Assembly (NCBI RefSeq): GCF_016598615.1
Contig: NZ_CP066831.1
Span: 8,866,001-8,930,000 of the forward strand
Origin: Streptomyces liliifuscus
GTDB taxonomy: Bacteria; Actinomycetota; Actinomycetes; Streptomycetales; Streptomycetaceae
Length of the DNA stretch: 64,000 nt
Direction of reading: 5' to 3'
Shown: positions 29,830 to 38,966 of the stretch, piece after piece
How the letters are laid out: every line of letters begins with the position of its first letter
Position numbering within the stretch: position 1 is the stretch's first letter
The notes under the pieces: model-generated
The model's database searches: none
Seen by the model: the letters and a program-made list of their open reading frames with translations, nothing else
Told to the model about the DNA's origin: nothing
Translations under genes and position numbers: made by a program

Positions 29830-31260
29830 GTGAGTGAGCAGTCCCGTCGGCCCCGGCAGCAGGGCAAGCCGTACCGTCGTCCCAAGAAGGACCCCGTGCG
29901 GATGCTTGCCTTCGATGCGTTGCGGGCGGTGGACGAGAGGGACGCGTACGCGAATCTCGTGCTGCCGCCGCTGCTGCGTAAGGCGCGGGAGAAGGGGGAC
30001 TTCGACGGGCGGGACGCGGCGCTGGCCACGGAGCTGGTGTACGGGACGCTGAGGCGGCAGGGGACGTACGACGCAGTCATCTCCGCGTGTGTCGACCGGC
30101 CGCTCCGCGAGGTCGACCCGCCGGTGCTGGACGTGCTGAGCCTGGGTGCGCACCAGCTGCTCGGGACGCGGATCCCGACGCACGCCGCCGTGTCCGCGTC
30201 GGTCGAGCTGGCGCGGGTCGTGCTCGGGGACGGGCGGGCGAAGTTCGTCAACGCCGTGCTGCGGAAGATCGCGCAGCACGATCTCGACGGCTGGCTGGAG
30301 CTGGTCGCGCCGCCCTACGACGAGGACCCCGAGGACCATCTCGCCGTGGTGCACTCGCATCCACGATGGGTCGTCTCGGCGTTGTGGGACTCGCTGGGCG
30401 GCGGACGCGCGGGGATCGAGGATCTCCTCGAAGCCGACAACGAGAGGCCCGAGGTGACCCTCGTGGCCCGCCCGGGGCGCTCCACCGCCGATGAGATCCT
30501 CGGCGCGCTCGGGGACGAGAACGCCCTGCCGGGGCGCTGGTCGCCGTACGCCGTGCGGCTGTCCGAGGGCGGCGAGCCGGGCGCCATCGACGCCGTACGC
30601 GAAGGGCGTGCGGGCGTGCAGGACGAGGGCAGCCAGCTCGTGGCGCTCGCCCTCGCCAACGCGCCCCTCGACGGACCGGACAAGGCATGGCTCGACGGCT
30701 GTGCCGGACCCGGCGGCAAGGCGGCCATGCTCGCCGGACTCGCCGCCGAGCGCGGGGCCCTGCTGCTCGCCTCCGAGAAGCAGCCGCACCGGGCCGGCCT
30801 CGTCGCCAAGGCGCTCGCCGGGAACCCCGGGCCCTACCAGGTCATCGCCGCCGACGGGACACGGCCGCCGTGGCGTGCGGGCACGTTCGACCGCGTACTG
30901 ATGGACGTGCCCTGCACGGGTCTTGGCGCCCTGCGTCGTCGTCCCGAGGCCCGCTGGCGGCGGCGCCCCGACGACCTGGACGGGTTCGCGCCGTTGCAGC
31001 GCGGACTGCTGCGTACGGCGCTCGACTCGGTGCGGGTCGGCGGTGTCGTCGGGTACGCCACCTGCTCACCGCACCTCGCGGAGACCCGGGTCGTGGTCGA
31101 CGACGTGCTCAAGCAGTACGGCGGCTCGGCCGAACTCCTCGACGCCCGCCCGCTCTTCCCGGGCGTACGGGCGCTGGGCGACGGCCCCGACGTACAGCTG
31201 TGGCCGCATCTGCACGGGACGGACGCCATGTATCTGGCGCTGATCCGCCGGACCGCCTGA
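29830..31260 (+). CDS. rsmB: 16S rRNA m5C967 methyltransferase (NSUN family)
   Basis: 476 residues from GTG 29830 (MSEQSRRPRQQGKPYRR); the frame is open back to 29743 but lies in leader sequence. The N-terminal NusB-like RNA-binding domain (about 20-150) includes ALATELVYGTLRRQGTYDAVI. The SAM-binding Rossmann domain has DGCAGPGGKAAMLAGL and MDVPCTGLGALRRRPEARW, with catalytic Cys in PCTG and the helper Cys in ATCSPHLAET. Methylates C967 of 16S rRNA. Follows fmt, the usual partner. Confidence 0.95.
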   Translation: MSEQSRRPRQQGKPYRRPKKDPVRMLAFDALRAVDERDAYANLVLPPLLRKAREKGDFDGRDAALATELVYGTLRRQGTYDAVISACVDRPLREVDPPVLDVLSLGAHQLLGTRIPTHAAVSASVELARVVLGDGRAKFVNAVLRKIAQHDLDGWLELVAPPYDEDPEDHLAVVHSHPRWVVSALWDSLGGGRAGIEDLLEADNERPEVTLVARPGRSTADEILGALGDENALPGRWSPYAVRLSEGGEPGAIDAVREGRAGVQDEGSQLVALALANAPLDGPDKAWLDGCAGPGGKAAMLAGLAAERGALLLASEKQPHRAGLVAKALAGNPGPYQVIAADGTRPPWRAGTFDRVLMDVPCTGLGALRRRPEARWRRRPDDLDGFAPLQRGLLRTALDSVRVGGVVGYATCSPHLAETRVVVDDVLKQYGGSAELLDARPLFPGVRALGDGPDVQLWPHLHGTDAMYLALIRRTA

Positions 31261-31314
31261 GCCCAGGCGAAGGGCGGGGCTCGTCCCTTGAGCCATTGAC
31301 ACCGACAGGCCGGT

Positions 31315-33543
31315 CTACTCCGACGGGGCCGGCGGGCCTCCTGGCTTCGGCGCCGGTTCCGGAGATCCTGACCCGGACCCGGTGGGCGTCGCTCCGGTCC
31401 CGGCTCCGGCCGTCGGCGGCGGACCCGCCGCGCCCCCGTCCTCGTGGGCCAGCCGGTGCGGCCACCACACCTTCGGGCCGACGTCCAGGAACAGGGACGG
31501 CACGAGCACCGAGCGCACGATGAACGTGTCGAGCAGTACGCCCAGCGCGACCGCGAAGCCGATCTCGGCGAAGGCGACCATGGGGAGCGTGCCGAGGGCG
31601 GCGAACGTTCCCGCCAGGACCAGGCCCGCCGAGGTGATGACCGCGCCGGTGGTGGCCAGGCCCGTCACCACGCCCTTGCGGGTGCCCTGGCGGGCTGCCT
31701 CCTCGCGGATGCGGGTGGTCAGGAAGATGTTGTAGTCGATGCCCAGGGCGACCAGGAACACGAAGACGAACAGCGGGAAGTCCGTCGACTCGCCCGCGTA
31801 GTCGAAGATGTGGCGGAACGCGAGCGCACTGATCCCCAGCGCGGCGGCGAACGACAGCACCACCGTGCCGATCAGCAGCAGTGGGGCGACCAGGGCCCGG
31901 AGCACGGCGCCCAGGATCAGCAGGACCACGATGAGCACCAACGGGATGATCAGGATGTTGTCGTGCGTCGTCGCCTTGTCCATGTCGAGCAGTGAGGCCG
32001 TGCCGCCGCCCACCTGGGCGTCGGCGTCGGGTACTTCGTGCACGGCGTCCCGTACCCGCTCCACGGTCTGTTTCGCGGCCTCGCTGTCCGCGGGGGCGGT
32101 CATGGTGGCCTCGAAGAGGACCTTGCCCTCGAACTCGGGTTTCGTGCCCGGCGGCAGGCCCAGGGATTCCGGTACGACACCGCGGGTGGCCGCGACCGCC
32201 TGGCCGACCTCCTCGGCCTGGGCGCGGTTGCTGACGATGACGAGCGGATCGCCGCTGCCCGCGGGGAAGTAGCGCGCGGACACCTCCTGGCCGACGATCG
32301 AGTCGGGTTTGCCGGTGAAGGCGTCGGCGTTGCTGATGCCCTCCGCGCGCAGCTGGATCAGGCCCAGCGACAGCAGCGCGAGCGCCGCCGCCGTGACGCC
32401 CCAGATCAGCCGCGGGCGATGGGTGATGCGGTTGCCCATCCGCGCCCAGACACCGCGCTCGGTCGGGTCGGGGGAGCCGAAGTGCGGGATCACCGGCCAG
32501 AAGATCCAGCGGCCGAAGATCACCAGCAGGGCCGGGAAGAGGGTCATCATCGCGGCCAGTGCCACGGCGACGCCGATGGCCGCGACCGGGCCGAGGCCGC
32601 GCGTCGAGTTCATCTCGGCGGCGAGCAGCACCAGCATGCTCAGCACGACGGTCGCGCCGGACGCGAGCACCGCAGGGCCCGCCCGGTGCAGGGCGAGCGC
32701 CATCGCCTCGTGGCGGTCCTCGTGGCGGCGCAGTTCCTCCCGGTAGCGGGCCACCAGGAGCAGGGCATAGTCGGTCCCCGCGCCGAAGACGAGGACGGTG
32801 AGAATGCCCGCGCTCTGGCCGTTGACGGTCAGGCCCGCGTGCTCGGCGAGGAAGTAGATCACCGCCTGCGCGGTGAACAGTGCGGCGACCACGCCGAGCA
32901 GTGGTACCAGCAGCAGGGTGGGACTGCGATAGGTCAGCAGCAGCATCACGATGACGACGGCCATCGCCGAGAACAGCAGCGTGGAGTCGATGCCCTCGAA
33001 GGCCTCGGAGAAGTCCGCGGACGTACCGCCAGGGCCCGTCACATGGACGGCGAGCCCGTCGCCGCCCTTGCCGACCACGTCACGGATCGAGTCGACGGCG
33101 GGCGAGATCTCCTCCCAGCCCTTCTCGTCCATCCTGATGGGGACGAGGATCTGGGCCGCACGCGGATCGCTCTGCCGGTCGAAGACCGGGCCCCGGGTCT
33201 CCGCGCCGAGGATGCCGTGGGCGCGCAGCTCCTTGATCTGGCGTGCGTCCTCGGCGATCTCCGCCCGTTCCTCGGCGGTGAGGCCGCTCTCACGGGCGTA
33301 CACGACCACCGCGGGGATCTGTTCCGGCCTGAAGTCCTCGGAAATCTCCAGGACTTGGGTGGACTCGGCGGATCCCGGCAGCCAGGACGCCGCGTCGTTG
33401 TCCTGCGCGTCGGTGAGTTTCGAGGCGAAGGGCGCCGTCAGGAACAGCAGCACCAGCCACAGTCCCACCACGATCCATTTGCTGCGTCGGCCGCACACCA
33501 GCCAGCCGACCCCGCGTCCCTGCTTCCCCTGTGCGTCCGTCAT
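31315..33543 (-). CDS. MMPL-family RND transporter
   Basis: 742 residues from ATG 33543 (MTDAQGKQGRGVGWL); the frame extends to 33702 but that part overlaps the rpe promoter. Two tandem RND halves each have one membrane helix, a large extracytoplasmic domain and a cluster of five to six helices. The first cluster includes GAGTDYALLLVARYREEL (the conserved GxxxDY), the second ALGIDYNIFLTTRIREE. Family members export lipids or hydrophobic compounds with proton drive. A Pro/Gly-rich C-tail is cytoplasmic. It is divergent from rpe; a palindrome GGTATATACC lies in the shared gap and may bind a regulator. Substrate unknown. Confidence 0.9.
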   Translation of the reverse strand: MTDAQGKQGRGVGWLVCGRRSKWIVVGLWLVLLFLTAPFASKLTDAQDNDAASWLPGSAESTQVLEISEDFRPEQIPAVVVYARESGLTAEERAEIAEDARQIKELRAHGILGAETRGPVFDRQSDPRAAQILVPIRMDEKGWEEISPAVDSIRDVVGKGGDGLAVHVTGPGGTSADFSEAFEGIDSTLLFSAMAVVIVMLLLTYRSPTLLLVPLLGVVAALFTAQAVIYFLAEHAGLTVNGQSAGILTVLVFGAGTDYALLLVARYREELRRHEDRHEAMALALHRAGPAVLASGATVVLSMLVLLAAEMNSTRGLGPVAAIGVAVALAAMMTLFPALLVIFGRWIFWPVIPHFGSPDPTERGVWARMGNRITHRPRLIWGVTAAALALLSLGLIQLRAEGISNADAFTGKPDSIVGQEVSARYFPAGSGDPLVIVSNRAQAEEVGQAVAATRGVVPESLGLPPGTKPEFEGKVLFEATMTAPADSEAAKQTVERVRDAVHEVPDADAQVGGGTASLLDMDKATTHDNILIIPLVLIVVLLILGAVLRALVAPLLLIGTVVLSFAAALGISALAFRHIFDYAGESTDFPLFVFVFLVALGIDYNIFLTTRIREEAARQGTRKGVVTGLATTGAVITSAGLVLAGTFAALGTLPMVAFAEIGFAVALGVLLDTFIVRSVLVPSLFLDVGPKVWWPHRLAHEDGGAAGPPPTAGAGTGATPTGSGSGSPEPAPKPGGPPAPSE

Positions 33544-33628
33544 GGCGACCCCCGTAGCCGCGTGTGGAGCTGGTGGGCCGACAAGGATGGCACGGGCCAC
33601 GAGGCCGGTGCAGTCCCTCGGCAGGATT

Positions 33629-33673
33629 GGTATATACCGACAGGTTCGGGTCGAGGACCCCGGGGACCTCGAC
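33629..33673. promoter_or_regulatory. palindromes in the MMPL/rpe divergent promoter
   Basis: GGTATATACC (33629-33638) is a perfect palindrome and the only AT-rich spot in this gap. Twelve bases on, GTCGAGGACCCC/GGGGACCTCGAC (33650-33673) is a 24-base palindrome with one mismatched pair. Either could be an operator for the exporter; no regulator gene is adjacent. Confidence 0.4.
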
Positions 33674-33716
33674 GACCGGGGAGAACAACCGGCGCCGGGC
33701 ATGGCAGGCTTAACGC

Positions 33717-34403
33717 ATGGCCGCGCAGATCAACCCCAGCATCCTGTCCGCCGACTTCGCCCGCCTTGCCGAGGAGGCAAAGGCGGTGGAAGGGGCTGAC
33801 TGGCTCCATGTCGACGTGATGGACAACCATTTCGTCCCGAACCTCACGCTAGGTGTGCCGGTCGTAGAGTCTCTGGCGCGTGCTACGGACACGCCGCTGG
33901 ACTGCCATCTGATGATCGAGGACGCCGATCGGTGGGCGCCACAGTACGTAGAAGCGGGTGCCGGTTCCGTCACCTTCCATGTCGAGGCGGCCGCCGCACC
34001 CGTGCGGCTCGCCCGTGAGATCCGGGCCAAGGGCGCCCGGGCCTCCATGGCCCTGCGGCCCGCGACTCCCATCGAGCCGTACGAGGATCTGCTCCCCGAG
34101 CTCGACATGTTGCTGATCATGACCGTCGAGCCCGGCTTCGGAGGCCAGGCCTTTCTCGACATCATGCTGCCCAAGATCCGCCGCACCCGCGAGTTGATCA
34201 ACAAGCACGGTCTTGAGCTGTGGCTGCAGGTCGACGGCGGGGTCTCGGCCTCCACCATCGAGCGCTGCGCCGAGGCGGGCGCCGACGTCTTCGTCGCCGG
34301 TTCGGCGGTGTACGGGGCGGCCGACCCCGCCCAGGCGGTACGTGCATTGCGCACGCAGGCGGAGGAGGCGACGGCCCAGGCAGCATGGGCATGCGACCAC
34401 TGA
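33717..34403 (+). CDS. rpe: ribulose-phosphate 3-epimerase
   Basis: 228 residues, TIM barrel. Interconverts ribulose-5-P and xylulose-5-P. Motifs: INPSILSADFARL, the metal-binding HVDVMDNHFVPNLTLG, LDCHLMIEDADRW, MTVEPGFGGQAF and the phosphate-binding VDGGVSASTI then VAGSAVYGA. ATG 33717. A SorC-type sugar-phosphate regulator follows in the same direction, which fits pentose metabolism. Confidence 0.97.
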   Translation: MAAQINPSILSADFARLAEEAKAVEGADWLHVDVMDNHFVPNLTLGVPVVESLARATDTPLDCHLMIEDADRWAPQYVEAGAGSVTFHVEAAAAPVRLAREIRAKGARASMALRPATPIEPYEDLLPELDMLLIMTVEPGFGGQAFLDIMLPKIRRTRELINKHGLELWLQVDGGVSASTIERCAEAGADVFVAGSAVYGAADPAQAVRALRTQAEEATAQAAWACDH

Positions 34404-34481
34404 GCCAAGGGAACGTGAACGCCGCCCCTCAGGGCTGATCAAGTACGCCGGATCTGCAAGGATGAACGGCGAATCCAGAGT

Positions 34482-35525
34482 GTGAACAGCAGTGAGGAGA
34501 TCGCCGTGTCGGGTATGTCGGCGGGCCGGTCGGCCATGCGGATGGGACCCGCTGAGCTGGTGCAGGCGGCGGCCATGGCCCGCCGTTTCTACCTTGAGGG
34601 CAAGTCCAAGATCCAGATCGCCGAGGAGTTCGGCGTCAGCCGCTTCAAGGTGGCCCGGGTCCTGGAAACCGCTCTCGAACGGGATCTCGTGAGGATCGAG
34701 ATCCGCGTCCCCGCCGAGCTGGACGCGGAGCGCTCGGACGCGCTGCGCGCCCGTTACGGCCTGCGGCATGCCGTCGTCGTCGAGTCCCCGGCGGAGGCCG
34801 AGGAGTCGCCCGACCCGGAGAACCTCGGTGAGGTCGCCGCCGACCTGCTCGGTGAACTCGTCGCCGAGGGCGATGTGCTCGGCCTCGCCTGGGGCCGTTC
34901 CACCATCCACATGGCGGCCGCGCTCGACCGGCTGCCGCCGTGCACGGTGGTGCAGTTGACGGGTGTCTACGACGCCGGGACGGCCGAGCGCGGCTCGGTC
35001 GAGGCGGTCCGCAGGGCCGCCCAGGTCTCCGGCGGGGACGCCCATCCCATCTACGCGCCGATGCTGCTGCCGGACGTGGCCACCGCGGCGGCGCTGCGCA
35101 GCCAGACGGGGATCGCCCGCGCCTTCGAGTACTTCGACAAGGTCACCGTCGCCTGTGTGTCGATCGGCTCCTGGGAGGCGGGCATCTCGACGGTGCACGA
35201 CATGCTCACCGAGGAGGAGCGCGCCCACTACGCCACCCTCGGTGTGGCCGCCGAGATGTCAGCGCACCTCTTCGACTCCGAGGGCCGTCGCGTCGGCCGG
35301 GACCTGGGCGAGCGGTGCATCACCGTCGAGGCCGACCGGCTGCGGCGGATCCCCGAGGTCGTCGCGATCGCCGGCGGCCAGCGCAAGGCCGCCGCCATCG
35401 ACGCGGTACTGCGCTCCGGCCTCGTCACCAGCCTGGTGACGGACACGGCGGCCGCGGACTACCTGATGACGGCGGGTCCGGCACCGCGTCCGGCACTGAA
35501 CCGGGCGGACCCGGACGGGCCCTGA
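34482..35525 (+). CDS. SorC/DeoR-type sugar-sensing transcriptional regulator
   Basis: 347 residues if GTG 34482 is used; MSAGRSAMRMGP at ATG 34515 is an equally likely start. The N-terminal HTH is MARRFYLEGKSKIQIAEEFGVSRFKVARVLETAL. The large C-terminal effector domain of the SorC family includes GLAWGRSTIHMAAAL and the CVSIGSWEAG segment that binds phosphorylated sugars in relatives. It lies 78 bases after rpe, suggesting it responds to pentose or related sugar phosphate. Its targets are unknown. Confidence 0.88.
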   Translation: MNSSEEIAVSGMSAGRSAMRMGPAELVQAAAMARRFYLEGKSKIQIAEEFGVSRFKVARVLETALERDLVRIEIRVPAELDAERSDALRARYGLRHAVVVESPAEAEESPDPENLGEVAADLLGELVAEGDVLGLAWGRSTIHMAAALDRLPPCTVVQLTGVYDAGTAERGSVEAVRRAAQVSGGDAHPIYAPMLLPDVATAAALRSQTGIARAFEYFDKVTVACVSIGSWEAGISTVHDMLTEEERAHYATLGVAAEMSAHLFDSEGRRVGRDLGERCITVEADRLRRIPEVVAIAGGQRKAAAIDAVLRSGLVTSLVTDTAAADYLMTAGPAPRPALNRADPDGP

Positions 35526-35593
35526 GCCCGCAACGCTCCGAACGGCGGCTCGGCGACGCGCCGCGTGGGGACGGCTGTGGCAGCATCGGCGAC

Positions 35594-36037
35594 ATGCTGC
35601 TCCGGTCCGTCCCCCGTCTGTTTCCGGGGCTGTTCCTCTGTCTGGTCGCATGTCTTGTCGCGGTGCTGTCGACCGGCTGTTCGTCGTCGGACACCACGAC
35701 AGGGAGCGGTACCGGCACCGGGTCGGCCACGAGCGCCTCGGCCCCCTCCTGGGCCGCGGGCATGGGGACGGTCGAGGAGGCGCGGCTTCCCGCCGAGGCC
35801 CGTCGGACACTCGCCCTCATCGACGAGGGCGGCCCCTTCCCGTACGCCAAGGACGGCTCGGTGTTCGGGAACTTCGAGCGTGAACTGCCGCGGCACGAGC
35901 GCGGCTACTACCGCGAGTTCACGGTGCGGACGCCCGGCGAGCGGGACCGCGGGGCCCGGCGCATTGTCACGGGGCAGGGCGGCGAGGTCTACTACACCGA
36001 TGATCACTACAACTCCTTCAGGGCGGTGCTGAGATGA
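35594..36037 (+). CDS. barnase-family guanyl ribonuclease, predicted lipoprotein
   Basis: 147 residues. A lipobox signal peptide (hydrophobic 8-26, LSTGC with Cys29) and a Ser/Thr/Gly linker are followed by a microbial RNase N1/T1-type domain (about 55-147). The barnase catalytic triad is present: Glu108 in YYREFTV, Arg123 in GARRIVTG and His138 in YTDDHYNSF. ATG 35594. Its stop overlaps the ATG of a barstar gene (ATGA). It is an exported RNase that may stay tethered to the membrane, perhaps for nutrition or competition. Barnase relatives are usually freely secreted, so the lipobox is unusual. Confidence 0.92.
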   Translation: MLLRSVPRLFPGLFLCLVACLVAVLSTGCSSSDTTTGSGTGTGSATSASAPSWAAGMGTVEEARLPAEARRTLALIDEGGPFPYAKDGSVFGNFERELPRHERGYYREFTVRTPGERDRGARRIVTGQGGEVYYTDDHYNSFRAVLR

Positions 36038-36366
36038 CGCACGACGTGGCGGGCCGCCACCTGGTCGCGCTCGACCTCGACGGCGTCGCGGACAAGGCGG
36101 GCCTCATGGAGCGCTGCGTGAGCGCCCTGGAGCTGCCGGACTGGTTCGGGCGCAACTGGGACGCGCTCGCCGACAGCCTCGGCGACTCCTCCGTCTGGCC
36201 CTCGCCCGCCGTGGAGAAGGGGCTGCTCATCGTCGTCACAGGCTGGCAGCCGTACGCGAAGGCGCGGCCCGACGAGTGGGAGATCGCGCGGGACGTGTTC
36301 TCCCGGGCGACGGACGGCACCCCGGCGCTCACCGTGGCGCTGGCGCTTGGAGGATCGCACCAGTAG
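36034..36366 (+). CDS. barstar-family RNase inhibitor
   Basis: 110 residues with the barstar fold: LDLDGVADKAGLMERCVSAL then LPDWFGRNWDALADSLGDSS, the helix whose Asp and neighbours block the barnase active site, and a C-terminal LTVALALGG strand. No signal peptide, so cytoplasmic. Its ATG overlaps the RNase stop, guaranteeing co-translation and protecting the producer before export. Confidence 0.93.
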   Translation: MTHDVAGRHLVALDLDGVADKAGLMERCVSALELPDWFGRNWDALADSLGDSSVWPSPAVEKGLLIVVTGWQPYAKARPDEWEIARDVFSRATDGTPALTVALALGGSHQ

Positions 36367-36485
36367 CCCCCTGACCAGCCTGGACGATCGGCCCGGGGCG
36401 TGTTCACCCACCGACATGGGACAATGAGGTACGTGCTCTTCCCTCGGGCTGTCCTGTTCGGGGGCCACCTCTGAACGACTGGGAT

Positions 36486-37937
36486 GTGCAGCACGTGCGT
36501 TTCCTCAACGACATCCAGCCCGCGTACGACCTGACGTACGACGACGTCTTCATGGTGCCGAGCCGCTCCGCGGTCGGTTCGCGGCAGGGCGTCGACCTGG
36601 CTTCGCCGGATGGCAGCGGGACCACGATTCCGCTGGTGGTGGCCAACATGACGGCCATCGCGGGCCGCCGGATGGCCGAGACGCTGGCCCGCCGGGGCGG
36701 CCTCGTCGTCATTCCGCAGGACATCCCGATCGAGGTCGTGACCGAGGTCGTCTCCTGGGTCAAGAGCCGTCATCTCGTGCTGGACACCCCGATCGTGCTG
36801 GCCCCGCACCAGACGGTCGCCGACGCGCTGTCCCTGCTGCCGAAGCGCGCGCACAACGCCGGTGTCGTGGTGGACGGCGAGGGCAGGCCGGTCGGCGTGG
36901 TCACCGACGCCGACCTGAGCGGCGTCGACCGCTTCACACAGCTGTCCGAGGTCATGTCCCGGGACCTGCTGCTGCTCGACGCGGACATCGAGCCGGGCGA
37001 GGCGTTCAACAGGCTCGACCACGCGAACCGCCGTTACGCGCCCGCCGTGGACAAGGACGGCAGGCTCGCCGGCATCCTCACCCGCAAGGGCGCCCTGCGC
37101 GCCACGCTCTACACCCCGGCCACCGACGCGGACGGCAGGCTGCGCATCGCGGCCGCCGTCGGTATCAACGGCGATGTCGCGGGCAAGGCCAAGCAGCTCC
37201 TCGCGGCCGGCGTCGACACGCTCGTCGTGGACACCGCGCACGGCCACCAGGAGTCGATGATCTCCGCGGTCAAGGCGGTCCGCGGGCTCGACCCCCAGGT
37301 GCCGATCGTCGCGGGCAACATCGTCGCCGCCGAGGGCGTACGCGACCTCATCGAGGCCGGCGCGGACATCATCAAGGTCGGTGTCGGACCCGGCGCCATG
37401 TGCACCACGCGCATGATGACCGGTGTGGGCCGCCCGCAGTTCTCGGCCGTGCTCGAATGCGCCGCCGAGGCGAAGAAGTTCGGCAAGCACGTGTGGGCCG
37501 ACGGCGGTGTGCGCCACCCTCGCGACGTCGCCATGGCGCTGGCCGCCGGCGCGTCGAACGTCATGATCGGTTCCTGGTTCGCCGGTACGTACGAGTCGCC
37601 GGGCGACCTCCAGCACGACGCCAACGGGCGCCCCTACAAGGAGTCGTTCGGCATGGCGTCCGCGCGCGCGGTGCGCAACCGCACGTCGGAGGAGTCCGCG
37701 TACGACCGTGCCCGCAAGGCGCTGTTCGAGGAGGGCATCTCGACCTCCCGGATGTTCCTCGACCCGACCCGGCCGGGCGTCGAGGACCTGATCGACTCGA
37801 TCATCGCGGGCGTCCGCTCCTCCTGCACCTACGCCGGTGCCAACTCCCTGGAGGAGTTCGCCGAGCGGGCCGTCGTCGGCATCCAGAGCGCGGCGGGCTA
37901 CGCGGAGGGCAAGCCGCTGCACGCCAGCTGGAGCTGA
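36486..37937 (+). CDS. guaB1: GuaB1, IMP dehydrogenase-family protein (probable GMP reductase)
   Basis: 483 residues, or 480 from GTG 36495 (MRFLNDIQPAYDLTYDD). IMPDH barrel with two CBS domains at about 95-210. The catalytic Cys loop is GVGPGAMCTTRMMTGVGRPQ. The mobile flap differs from true IMPDH (GuaB2). The mycobacterial orthologue was shown to be a GMP reductase, making IMP from GMP, and this gene has the same subfamily features, so that role is preferred. Another guaB for IMP dehydrogenation is expected elsewhere. It stands alone after barstar. Confidence 0.88.
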   Translation: MQHVRFLNDIQPAYDLTYDDVFMVPSRSAVGSRQGVDLASPDGSGTTIPLVVANMTAIAGRRMAETLARRGGLVVIPQDIPIEVVTEVVSWVKSRHLVLDTPIVLAPHQTVADALSLLPKRAHNAGVVVDGEGRPVGVVTDADLSGVDRFTQLSEVMSRDLLLLDADIEPGEAFNRLDHANRRYAPAVDKDGRLAGILTRKGALRATLYTPATDADGRLRIAAAVGINGDVAGKAKQLLAAGVDTLVVDTAHGHQESMISAVKAVRGLDPQVPIVAGNIVAAEGVRDLIEAGADIIKVGVGPGAMCTTRMMTGVGRPQFSAVLECAAEAKKFGKHVWADGGVRHPRDVAMALAAGASNVMIGSWFAGTYESPGDLQHDANGRPYKESFGMASARAVRNRTSEESAYDRARKALFEEGISTSRMFLDPTRPGVEDLIDSIIAGVRSSCTYAGANSLEEFAERAVVGIQSAAGYAEGKPLHASWS

Positions 37938-38024
37938 CGCAACTCCCTTCAGTACGGCCCCTGTTGTCCCGCTTACCGGGAAACGGGGGCCGTGCCGCTT
38001 CCCGGTGTCGCTAGGGTCGGGCGG

Positions 38025-38549
38025 ATGAGGATCGTCGTCTGCCGGGCCGAGGACATCGCGGTGCTGGAGCGGTTCATGCCCTCGCACAGCGTGGACGGGA
38101 GCCACGGGGCTCGGTTCGCGCGGCAGGAGGCGGGCGACAGCAGCTATCTGATCCCCTGGCTCGACGGACTGCCCGTCGGCCACGCGGAGGTCCGCTGGAC
38201 CGGATGCGAGGCTCCCGAGGTGCGGGCGGTCCAGCCCGGCTGTCCCGAGCTCAACGGACTGTTCGTCTGGCCCGCTTCGCTCCGCTCGCGGGGCATCGGA
38301 ACGGCACTGGTGCGTGCCGCCGAGGAACAGGCCCTCGCCCGCGGCACCGGGCTCATGGGGCTCGGCGTGGGCGACGACAACCCGACGGCCGCGCGGCTCT
38401 ACGCCCGGCTCGGCTACCGGCCCACCGTGCCGTACGTCGACCGCTGGGCGTATCTCGACGTGGACGGTGTGCGCCAGGAGTGCGCCGACCCCTGCGTCTT
38501 CCTGGTCAAGGATCTGTCGTCAGGCCCTCTTGACGTCAAGCCTGCCTGA
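38025..38549 (+). CDS. GNAT-family N-acetyltransferase
   Basis: 174 residues, single GNAT domain. The acetyl-CoA pyrophosphate loop is LRSRGIGTALVRAAEEQA (about 95-112), preceded by the strand ELNGLFVWP and followed by GLGVGDDNPTAARLYARLGY, typical motif A/B. ATG 38025. The acceptor is unknown; small-molecule amines or a protein N-terminus are both possible. Confidence 0.88.
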   Translation: MRIVVCRAEDIAVLERFMPSHSVDGSHGARFARQEAGDSSYLIPWLDGLPVGHAEVRWTGCEAPEVRAVQPGCPELNGLFVWPASLRSRGIGTALVRAAEEQALARGTGLMGLGVGDDNPTAARLYARLGYRPTVPYVDRWAYLDVDGVRQECADPCVFLVKDLSSGPLDVKPA

Positions 38550-38564
38550 CGAGACGCTGGCGTC

Positions 38565-38966
38565 ATGACGACACCGCAGAGCATCGAGCCCCAGTACACG
38601 CTGCGGACGGCCGTGGCCCGTCTCGACGAGCTGCGGGTGCGTGAGTCGCTGGCCGGGGCGGGGAGCGACGAGGAGGCCCTCGACCGGGGCGAGCTGCTCG
38701 AACTGCTCGCGCTGAGCGAAGTGGTGGCCCGCAAGGCCGCGTACGGGCGCCAGTTGAGCGTGCGCGCGGCGCGTCGGGCCGGGGCGTCCTGGTCGCAGAT
38801 CGGGGCGGCCCTGGGCACCAGCAAGCAGGCTGCCTGGGAGGCCCACAACCGGTGGATCGACGAGCAGGCGGCGGTCCATGCCCATGGGCGGCCCGGGCAG
38901 CTGGGCTTCGACGAGGACGACGTGGCCGAGGCGCGGGCGCTCGCGGGAGAGCCGGACGGGGCCTGA
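38565..38966 (+). CDS. small HTH-containing protein of unknown role
   Basis: 133 residues, mostly helical. A region RAGASWSQIGAALGTSKQAAWEAHNRW (about 66-92) looks like a helix-turn-helix and resembles the motif of the protein at 27755-28306. The C-terminus is acidic (FDEDDVAEARAL). It starts 15 bases after the GNAT stop, so they may be co-transcribed. I do not recognise a function. Confidence 0.7.
   Translation: MTTPQSIEPQYTLRTAVARLDELRVRESLAGAGSDEEALDRGELLELLALSEVVARKAAYGRQLSVRAARRAGASWSQIGAALGTSKQAAWEAHNRWIDEQAAVHAHGRPGQLGFDEDDVAEARALAGEPDGA

Noticed and set aside
36018..38183. 721-residue minus-strand frame opposite barstar/guaB1
   Set aside because: Shadow of guaB1 third-codon GC; no recognisable domain.
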